DNA from: Amycolatopsis nigrescens CSC17Ta-90 | GTDB taxonomy: Bacteria > Actinomycetota > Actinomycetes > Mycobacteriales > Pseudonocardiaceae | Direction of reading: 5' to 3' | Assembly (NCBI RefSeq): GCF_000384315.1 | Contig: NZ_ARVW01000001.1 | Location: 3,906,157 to 3,970,156 of the forward strand | DNA length: 64,000 bases | In this document: positions 58,521 to 64,000 of the stretch, one piece after another | How the letters are laid out: every line of letters begins with the position of its first letter | Numbering within the stretch: the first letter of the stretch is position 1 | Notes under the pieces: model-generated | What the model saw: the letters and a program-made list of their open reading frames with translations, nothing else | What the model was told of the DNA's origin: nothing | The model's database searches: none | Translations under genes and position numbers: made by a program

Positions 58521-59047
58521 GGCTGCCCGCGGTTCCGGGTGTCACACCGGTTTCGCTGGATTCGGTGGAGCGCACCACGGCCGAGTTGACCGAACTGCTC
58601 GGCCGGTTGCGGGGCGCGGACGCGGCCCGCGACCCCGGGCTCGAACTGGCCGCCGTGGAAGCGGCCGAGCTGGCCCACCAGCATCGGGCCGGGCTGGTCG
58701 CGGTGGCCGAACACGTCGCCGCCGACCCGGCGATCCTGGTCGCCGCGGTGGTCGCGGTGGACCGCCCGATGGATCTCGAAGCCGCCGCCGAACTGCGCTA
58801 CCACCTCGGGGACGGGCCGGATATCCGCGAGGTGACCGAAGCGCGCACCGCCACCGGCTATCCGGTGGTGGTCGCGGAACGGATTCTGGTGACCGGCCGG
58901 TCCACCGGCGCGCAGCTGCAGGCGGTCGTGGTCGACCCCGGCGCGCCCAGGATCGCGGTGTTCACCCTGCACTCACCGACCGGCCGCGGCTGGCTGGAGC
59001 TGTCCGGCCTGGTCGGCACCCTGGTGGCCGGGGTCGAATTCGGCTGA
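58517..59047 (+). CDS. Hypothetical protein, last gene of the type VII-like operon
   Basis: The protein is 176 residues. A helical N terminus (about 10-60) precedes a mixed sheet domain (about 75-170; ATGYPVVVAERILVTGRSTG, LQAVVVDPGAPRIAVFTLHS). The second half resembles the EspG-like chaperone or DUF-type secretion-accessory fold; this is a guess. The GTG at 58517 overlaps the previous stop. The operon ends three bases before the convergent anti-sigma-like gene. Confidence 0.7.
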   Translation: MRLPAVPGVTPVSLDSVERTTAELTELLGRLRGADAARDPGLELAAVEAAELAHQHRAGLVAVAEHVAADPAILVAAVVAVDRPMDLEAAAELRYHLGDGPDIREVTEARTATGYPVVVAERILVTGRSTGAQLQAVVVDPGAPRIAVFTLHSPTGRGWLELSGLVGTLVAGVEFG

Positions 59048-59050
59048 CTC

Positions 59051-59545
59051 TTAGTTCGTGCTCGTCATCGGCCCGCTGTTCGGTGGTACCGGCACCGTGG
59101 TGCCCTGCGGAGCTGGCGCGTGTGTGCCCGGGACCGAGGCGGTCGGCTGCTGCGTGGGCGGTTTCGGGCTCATCGAGGGCTTTCGCGTGTTGTTGCTGGT
59201 TTCACGGGGTCGCGTGGTGACCTCGCTGCCCGGCTCGGCCGAAGGTGACGGGAGGCTTGAAGTGGGGGTGGGCGGTGGCGTGCTCGTCAGCTCGACCGCG
59301 GGCGGCGGTGCCGCCGGCTCCACCGGCGGAGGCGCGAGCTGGCGCTGCGGCAGGCCGAGCGCGATCGCGACGATCACGCCGGCCGTCGCGGTCGCGCTGC
59401 CGGCCGCGGCGAGCAGCTTGCGCCGCCGCCGGATCCGGCCGCCACGGCGCAGGATGTCCTCCGCGGACAGGGCCAGCGGCGGGCCGTGCTCCACGCCGGT
59501 GCCGGCGAACAAGTCCTTGATGTCCTCGGTTTCCTTACCGGTCAC
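59051..59545 (-). CDS. Putative membrane anti-sigma-like protein with Pro/Thr/Ser-rich external domain
   Basis: The protein is 164 residues. A cytoplasmic N terminus of about 45 residues is followed by an arginine cluster (RRGGRIRRRRKLL), one transmembrane helix (about 48-68) and an external Pro/Ser/Thr-rich tail. No zinc-binding HxxxCxxC is seen, so it is not a classic ZAS anti-sigma factor. It starts from a GTG five bases after the sigma factor, behind a very strong GGAGGGAGGTGA. Position and topology suggest control of that sigma factor. Confidence 0.75.
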   Translation of the reverse strand: MTGKETEDIKDLFAGTGVEHGPPLALSAEDILRRGGRIRRRRKLLAAAGSATATAGVIVAIALGLPQRQLAPPPVEPAAPPPAVELTSTPPPTPTSSLPSPSAEPGSEVTTRPRETSNNTRKPSMSPKPPTQQPTASVPGTHAPAPQGTTVPVPPNSGPMTSTN

Positions 59546-59549
59546 GATG

Positions 59550-60107
59550 TCACCTCCCTCCTTGCGCGGTCGTGAACAGTTCGCTGAAATGCGGCCCCAG
59601 CCGTTGCCGCAGGGTGGTGAGGCCACGCGTGCTCTGGCTTTTCACCGTCCCGGTGGAACAGCCGAGCGCGGCCGCAGTCTCCTCCACGCTCAGATCGTTC
59701 CAGTAACGCAGCACCAGCACCGCACGTTGTTTCGGCGGCACCGCACGCAGCGCGTGCAGCACCAGCATCCGCTGCTCCGAACCGTGCTCCCCGTCGTCGC
59801 CCGCGGTCTCCGGCGGCAGTTCGGTGAGGTTCTCCCGCCGCCGCCACGGCCGCCGGCGCTCGGCGAGAAAGGTGCGCAGCACGATCTTGCGGGCGTAGGC
59901 GTCCAGCGCGTCGTGCCGTGACAGCCGCGGCCAGGCCAGGTACAGCTTGAGCAGCGACTGCTGGGTGATGTCCTCCGCGTGGTGCCAGTCCCCGCAGAGC
60001 AGGAACGCGGTGGCGCGCAGGGAGTGTGCGCGCTCGCCGAAGTACCGGGCGAACTCGCCGTCCCACGGCGAGCTCGGCCCGGTCTTCGGCGCGCGCTCTT
60101 GCTTCAC
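59550..60107 (-). CDS. ECF sigma factor, SigE-family (Streptomyces-type)
   Basis: The protein is 185 residues with region 2 (FARYFGERAHSLRATAFLLC, HHAEDITQQSLLKLYLAWPR) and region 4 (RAVPPKQRAVLVLRYWNDLS, VEETAAALGCSTGTVKSQST). It matches the SigE-family (ECF39/SACE-like) sigma factors that are common in actinomycetes. GTG start at 60107. It lies four bases after a small secreted proline-rich protein and four before the anti-sigma-like gene. Likely an envelope-stress or secreted-protein regulon; this is inference. Confidence 0.92.
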   Translation of the reverse strand: MKQERAPKTGPSSPWDGEFARYFGERAHSLRATAFLLCGDWHHAEDITQQSLLKLYLAWPRLSRHDALDAYARKIVLRTFLAERRRPWRRRENLTELPPETAGDDGEHGSEQRMLVLHALRAVPPKQRAVLVLRYWNDLSVEETAAALGCSTGTVKSQSTRGLTTLRQRLGPHFSELFTTAQGGR

Positions 60108-60111
60108 CCGG

Positions 60112-60438
60112 TCAGTTGCCGCCGATGCTCGGCAGGTGCAGGTCGCCGGTCGGGCCGGCCGGCACCTTGCCCGGCACCCTGACCTTGCCGTCCGGACCCG
60201 CCGGTGCGGCGGTCGGCTTCGGCGCCTGGGTGACTGACGGCCGTTCGGCGGGCGCGGTCGTCCTGGTCGGTTCCGCGGAGGGCGGGGCCGACGTCGGCTG
60301 CGGTACCGGCGGGGTCGAGGTCGCCTGCGCGGGAGCGGGCTGCGGCGGGGCCGGGTTCGAGGTGGCCAGCGCGGTCCCGGTCATGGCGCCGCCCGCCAGC
60401 AGCAGGGCACCGGCCCACAGTGCGATTCGAGTACGCAA
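60112..60438 (-). CDS. Small secreted proline-rich protein with TTG start
   Basis: The protein is 108 residues. The likely start is a TTG at 60438, with TAGGAGAACTA just before it; the upstream frame to 60522 has no better site. A signal peptide (TRIALWAGALLLAGGAM, cleavage after TALA) leads to a Pro/Thr/Ala-rich mature chain with no cysteine. It is the first gene of the sigma/anti-sigma-like operon and may be an extracellular ligand or wall-associated sensor part. Function is unknown. Confidence 0.72.
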   Translation of the reverse strand: MRTRIALWAGALLLAGGAMTGTALATSNPAPPQPAPAQATSTPPVPQPTSAPPSAEPTRTTAPAERPSVTQAPKPTAAPAGPDGKVRVPGKVPAGPTGDLHLPSIGGN

Positions 60439-60549
60439 TAGTTCTCCTAGGTCGCCGGCGCCACCCCCTTGCGGTGACGCCTGTGCCGTTAGACATGCGC
60501 GTGCCCTCGCCCCGGGTTGCACCGAATTTTGCCGGCGCTTCGAGAAGTC

Positions 60550-61383
60550 TCATCCCGCACCGAGCCGCTCGTCCCGGTACTCGCGCGGGGTCCGGCCGAC
60601 CACCTTGCGGAAGGTCCGGGAGAAGTGCGCGGCGTTGCCGAATCCGCACTGCCTGGCGATCTCGGCGATTCCGTGCGCCGCCTTCGCCGGGTCGCCGAGC
60701 AGTGCCTTGGCGCGGGCCACGCGCAGCGCCCGGATCCGCCCGGAAACCCCGTCGCCGTCGTCGAAGAGCTGGTACAGCCGCCGCCGCGAGATGAACAGCG
60801 CGTCCGCGATCCGGTCCGCGCCGAGGCCGGGTTCACCGAGGTGCGCCCTGATGTACTCGATGGCGTCGCGCCGACGCGACGCCATCAGGTCCACCCGGTC
60901 CAGCTCGGCCCGCAGCGCGCTGCGCAGCACCAGTTCCGCCAGGCCGAGCAGGTGGTGCGCGACGCCGTGCGGGTCCAGCGTCCCGGCAGCGGCCAGCAGG
61001 TGCGCGATCGCGCCGGCGAACAACCCGCGCAGCGCCGGGTCCACCTCCACCGGCTGGAACATCAGCGGCCGCAGCTCGGTGAAGGAGACCGAAAGCGCGG
61101 AGGTGGCGACGGTCAGCATCACCACCCCGCGCCGCCCGCGCGACGCGTCCTGGCCGTCGTCCCTTTTGGACACCGGCAGCACGTGCAGGGTGCAGTCCGG
61201 AAAGCTCAGCGTGGAGCCGGTTTCGCGCACCGCGCCGGGAACCAGGCAGCGCATCAGCAGCTGCAGCCGTTCCGGCTCGCCGCCGGCACTGCCGCCGCCC
61301 ATCGCCCGCACCGCGGCACTGGCCCCGGATGCGCGAACGACCAGGAAGCCACTGGCGACTTCCTGGTCGTTCGCTTCCGTCAT
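60550..61383 (-). CDS. AraC-family regulator coupled to an L,D-transpeptidase
   Basis: The protein is 277 residues. The C-terminal AraC/XylS domain (about 175-272) has both helix-turn-helix motifs (GLGADRIADALFISRRRLYQ and IAEIARQCGFGNAAHFSRTF, the second ending in RKVVGRTPREYRDE). The N-terminal half resembles the AraC_binding_2-like region of actinobacterial members. The ATG at 61383 shares its first base with the transpeptidase stop (TGATG), so it is translated after the wall enzyme. A wall-stress feedback role is plausible. Confidence 0.9.
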   Translation of the reverse strand: MTEANDQEVASGFLVVRASGASAAVRAMGGGSAGGEPERLQLLMRCLVPGAVRETGSTLSFPDCTLHVLPVSKRDDGQDASRGRRGVVMLTVATSALSVSFTELRPLMFQPVEVDPALRGLFAGAIAHLLAAAGTLDPHGVAHHLLGLAELVLRSALRAELDRVDLMASRRRDAIEYIRAHLGEPGLGADRIADALFISRRRLYQLFDDGDGVSGRIRALRVARAKALLGDPAKAAHGIAEIARQCGFGNAAHFSRTFRKVVGRTPREYRDERLGAG

Positions 61384-62597
61384 CAGCTGTTCAGCGCCGA
61401 CTTGGCGGTCCACTCCTCCCAGGAGTAGGTCCAGTCCGCGTAGTCGTGGTCGTTCGGCCCCAGCTTCTGGGTGCTGCCCTCGATCTCCACCGGGTCACCG
61501 GGGAGCACGCCGTCGAAGTACTCCTTGGCGTTCTTCGGCGACAGGTTCAGGCAGCCGTGCGAGATGTTCTTCTTGCCCTGTGCCCAGATCGAGGCGGAAA
61601 GGCCGTGGATGAACTCGCCGTTGTTGGAGATCCGGACCGCCCACGGCACGTTCACGTCGGTGTAGTTGTAGCGCGGGTTGCTCATCGAATAGGTGGGGTG
61701 CTTGGACATCACCACATGCGTCCCGCTCTTGGTGACCCGGCCCGGATCGGAGTCGAGTCCGTAGCTGACCGGGTAGTCGGCGATCTGCTGGCCGTCCCGG
61801 ATCACCTGCATCCGGTGCTGCTGGGTGTTGCCCTTGACCAGCTGCGCGCGGCCGATCTGGAAGTTCGACGATACGTCCTGCTTGCCGTAGACGCCTTCGC
61901 CGAGCTTCACCCCGTACAGCTTGGCGTTCACCTTCACCTGCGTGCCCGGCTGGTAGTACTCCTTCGGCCGCCAGTGCACGGAGGTGTCGCCTTCGAGCCA
62001 GGCCCAGGATCCCTCGGTCTTCGGTGTGGTCTCCACCGAGATCGCCTTTTCCACCGCGGCCTTGTCGGTGACCTTGGCGGTGAAGGTCAGCGCGATCGGC
62101 ATCGCGATGCCGTAGGTCTGGTCGTCGCCGACGTTGAGCTTGCCCTCGAGCTGCTTCTTCGGCGTGACCGTGGTGAACGAGCCGGCCAGCGGCACCTGCT
62201 TGCCGTCGCTGCCGACCGCGTTCCCCTGCCAGCTGTAGCTCTTCCCGTAGCCGAGCGGCTCGGTGGTCGTCCAGCTGCGCTTGTCCTCGGAAACCTGGCC
62301 CTGTACCTGTTTTCCCTCCGGGTTGGTCAGGCTGACCGACCCGATGGTGCCGTCGGTGACCGAGACGCGCACCGGTTCGCCCGGTGCCACGTCCTTCGCG
62401 CCGTCCGATGGCTGTGCGACGAGCTTGGCCGCCGCGGTCTGCCCGGAATGCCCGCCTGCCGGGCCCTGCCCTGATTCCCCCGCCGCGGACGTGTCCGGTG
62501 TGCTCGTGCAGGCGCTCAGCCCGATGGCCGCGCTCATGACCAGCCCGAACAGCAAGGCGCTTCGCCTGCCGCGGATTTTGGTGTTCAGTCCTGTCAC
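61383..62597 (-). CDS. L,D-transpeptidase lipoprotein (LdtMt2-like, Ig-like plus YkuD)
   Basis: The protein is 404 residues. A signal peptide with lipobox LSAC (about 26-29) is followed by two Ig-like domains (about 60-150 and 155-245) and a YkuD catalytic domain with [11 protein letters not shown] and SHGCLNLS, catalytic cysteine about 349. It forms 3-3 crosslinks in peptidoglycan and is the second such enzyme in the window. The domain order equals LdtMt2 of mycobacteria. It is the promoter-proximal gene in front of the coupled AraC regulator. Confidence 0.95.
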   Translation of the reverse strand: MTGLNTKIRGRRSALLFGLVMSAAIGLSACTSTPDTSAAGESGQGPAGGHSGQTAAAKLVAQPSDGAKDVAPGEPVRVSVTDGTIGSVSLTNPEGKQVQGQVSEDKRSWTTTEPLGYGKSYSWQGNAVGSDGKQVPLAGSFTTVTPKKQLEGKLNVGDDQTYGIAMPIALTFTAKVTDKAAVEKAISVETTPKTEGSWAWLEGDTSVHWRPKEYYQPGTQVKVNAKLYGVKLGEGVYGKQDVSSNFQIGRAQLVKGNTQQHRMQVIRDGQQIADYPVSYGLDSDPGRVTKSGTHVVMSKHPTYSMSNPRYNYTDVNVPWAVRISNNGEFIHGLSASIWAQGKKNISHGCLNLSPKNAKEYFDGVLPGDPVEIEGSTQKLGPNDHDYADWTYSWEEWTAKSALNS

Positions 62598-63037
62598 CTG
62601 TCTGTCCCCTTACTCCCCTGTCCCCACAAGTGACGCCTGGCGTCTCCAGGACGTTGATCCGGTGCAACGTGACGAATATCACGCGAAGGCGGGTGGATCA
62701 TGGTGTTGACACATCCCGTTCGGACCAGGTCCGAGGGTCGGCCGGCGCGAGCGACAGAGTAACCGTTGGTGCCGACAAGATCAGGAACGTCGTACAACGT
62801 TTCGGTGACCCGTTCGGCAGTAGGAGCGAACCCTTGTTGGAGGGCTTCAGATTTCCGCAGATCCCGGTAGGCTGCCGTCAGGCCGTCGTTTTGCGTGTTC
62901 GTGGCTTCACACTCGCGGAACTTCTGACGCGAGCCCTGAGCCGGATGCGCTCTTCGCTCACTCGTTGGAACCGCCCGGGGCGGCCCGGGGACTACTGCGG
63001 TGGCCCCCGATGCGGATCTGTTACGAGGAGTAAAGCG
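62598..63037. other. Interval between L,D-transpeptidase and cold-shock genes
   Basis: About 440 bases with no supported gene. It holds the transpeptidase promoter on the minus strand and a long untranslated leader of the cold-shock gene on the plus strand. The open frame from 62630 that reads into the cold-shock gene has no ribosome site and no recognisable sequence before 63038. Confidence 0.45.
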
Positions 63038-63241
63038 GTGGCGCAAGGCACTGTGAAGTGGTTCAACGCCGAAAAGGGCTTCGGCTTCATTGCCCAGGAC
63101 GGCGGCGAGGGCGACGTTTTCGTGCACTACTCGGAGATCGACGGGCGCGGGTTCCGCACCCTCGAGGAGAACCAGCGAGTCGAGTTCGAGGTCGGCCAAG
63201 GACAGAAGGGCCCGCAGGCGCAGAAGGTCCGCCCCATCTGA
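63038..63241 (+). CDS. Cold-shock protein (CspA family), second copy
   Basis: The protein is 67 residues with RNP1 (KGFGFIAQD) and RNP2 (VFVHYSEI). It starts with GTG at 63038 after GAGGAG. It is closely similar to the one at 42815 but has more charged residues ([20 protein letters not shown]). A perfect, 18-bp-stem terminator follows. Such proteins bind RNA and help adaptation to cold or other stress. Confidence 0.95.
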   Translation: MAQGTVKWFNAEKGFGFIAQDGGEGDVFVHYSEIDGRGFRTLEENQRVEFEVGQGQKGPQAQKVRPI

Positions 63242-63267
63242 GGTTGACCGGCTAGTCGTCTAGACAC

Positions 63268-63306
63268 CACGAGCCCCCGGCGAGAATTTCTCGCCGGGGG
63301 CTCGTG
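63268..63306 (+). terminator. Strong terminator after the second cold-shock gene
   Basis: CACGAGCCCCCGGCGAGA at 63268-63285 pairs perfectly with 63289-63306 with a three-base ATT-type loop. It also faces the convergent gene at 63324. Confidence 0.88.
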
Positions 63307-63323
63307 CGTCGTAAGGGGGCCGG

Positions 63324-63764
63324 TCAGAGCCGGCCTGCGAGGGGCTGGTTCCAGTCCTGGTCGAACACGTGCTGGTCGGTGTGGGCGTCCTCGTGGTCGT
63401 GGTCCGGGGCCGCCTGCTGACGCGGCCGCTGGGGCGCGGATTGCGCTTCCCAGGAGAGGCGCTCGAGGATCCAGTCGTGCGCCAGCCGCTGCGGGGAGAC
63501 GCCGCGCTCGGTGGCGATCTCCTTGAACTGCTCGCTGGCGATCAGGCTGAGCCGGAGCTGGTAGACCTGCGCGTCACCGAACCGCTTACCGGTCCCGGTG
63601 CTCTCCGGGTCGGCGTCGGGGGCGAGCGCGGCCAGGTAGCTGGTCAGCTCGTGGTCTTCGACGCCGGTTTCCGCCTCCTTGGCTGCGGAGTTCCGGTGCC
63701 GACCCTGGCCGACGGCCTTGAGGTTGGTGCGGCTGCTCAGACGTCCTAACGATGGAAGAGGCAC
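63324..63764 (-). CDS. Putative ribbon-helix-helix-like protein
   Basis: The protein is 146 residues if the GTG at 63764 is used; an ATG at 63818 is also in frame. The middle (VYQLRLSLIASEQFKEIATE, RGVSPQRLAHDWILERLSWE) has the strand-helix-helix look of CopG/Arc-type DNA-binding proteins, and the C-terminal about 35 residues are low-complexity and His/Asp-rich. No toxin gene is adjacent. It is convergent with the cold-shock gene. The assignment is by pattern only. Confidence 0.6.
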   Translation of the reverse strand: MPLPSLGRLSSRTNLKAVGQGRHRNSAAKEAETGVEDHELTSYLAALAPDADPESTGTGKRFGDAQVYQLRLSLIASEQFKEIATERGVSPQRLAHDWILERLSWEAQSAPQRPRQQAAPDHDHEDAHTDQHVFDQDWNQPLAGRL

Positions 63765-63818
63765 GCTGCCACGATAACGGTTGGATCTCGGCGACCAACC
63801 CAATGTGGTCCACGACAC

Positions 63819-64000
63819 ACTAGGTAATCCCTGTTGACCTTGGACTTTAGGCCGTTCAGGTCATTCACGCCCACTTGGCGCAACCCGCCCCACACCCCCC
63901 GCAACCAAATCTGTCGCCCCGTCACGTATCTGTGCGTAACCACCCCCCTCTTCTTGACAAACAATCCGCAAGATTTAGCCACTCGGGCGCCTGCAACCGA
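63819..64000. other. AT-richer window edge
   Basis: No coding sequence is supported in these 182 bases. TTGACCTTGGAC and TTCTTGACAAAC carry promoter-like TTGAC hexamers, and the stretch is poorer in GC than its flank. It may be the upstream region of a gene beyond the window. Confidence 0.3.

Noticed and set aside
62630..63037. Upstream in-frame extension of the second cold-shock protein
   Set aside because: The 136 extra residues are unlike any cold-shock protein, and GAGGAG plus GTG at 63031-63040 define the start.

Overview
The window is high-GC actinomycete chromosome. Many genes start with GTG, stop and start codons often overlap (ATGA, GTGA, TGATG), and there are actinobacterial hallmarks: a glnX-glnH-pknG operon, WXG/EspC-like type VII secretion genes, an XRE-DUF397 pair and GAF-ANTAR proteins. 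The mix of families and the style of the intergenic palindromes suggest Pseudonocardiaceae, probably Amycolatopsis. The genus is an inference.

Layout. 1-5.2 kb: the end of an FtsX-type ABC permease, an NAD-dependent epimerase-like protein, two GAF-ANTAR regulators and a membrane fatty-acid desaturase. 5.3-13.8 kb: a phenazine biosynthetic cluster. A StrR-like regulator, phzC, phzD, phzE, a small YdhR-like protein and phzG run on the minus strand; phzF converges on phzG; phzB and a methyltransferase are divergent from phzF. A 29-bp StrR-type site lies between phzB and phzF. 13.8-16.8 kb: a gene-poor, lower-GC stretch, a TPR regulator, a small ORF, an NTF2-like protein and tRNA-Lys(TTT). 17-19 kb: an EspC-like protein coupled to a putative type VII-exported NlpC/P60-like hydrolase. 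19-29.6 kb: mixed metabolism and regulation (epoxide hydrolase, WYL regulator, Fe/2OG dioxygenase, SDR, DGPF protein with an ECF42-like sigma factor, GntR with DUF1989, TetR, DUF418 and small membrane proteins).

30-36.3 kb: a SapB-like class III lanthipeptide operon, ramC-ramS-ramA-ramB, with a strong hairpin between precursor and transporter. 36.3-49.4 kb: XRE/DUF397, thioesterase, iron-type alcohol dehydrogenase, ThDP enzyme, delta-9 desaturase, cold-shock protein, L,D-transpeptidase, a TetR regulator with two palindromic operators, a two-component system, and glnX-glnH. 49.5-55.4 kb: pknG, a membrane-anchored metallophosphoesterase, a thioesterase and an MHS-family transporter. 55.8-59 kb: a five-gene type VII (ESX)-like substrate or accessory operon. 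59-62.6 kb: a secreted protein/ECF sigma/anti-sigma-like operon, then an L,D-transpeptidase coupled to an AraC regulator. 63-64 kb: a second cold-shock protein and a ribbon-helix-helix-like protein.

The best leads are the phenazine cluster with its StrR-type operator and unusual accessory genes, the lanthipeptide operon, two mirrored 3+3 arrays of 21-22 bp units, and two families of dispersed perfect palindromes at gene ends. No IS element, CRISPR array or rRNA gene was seen.
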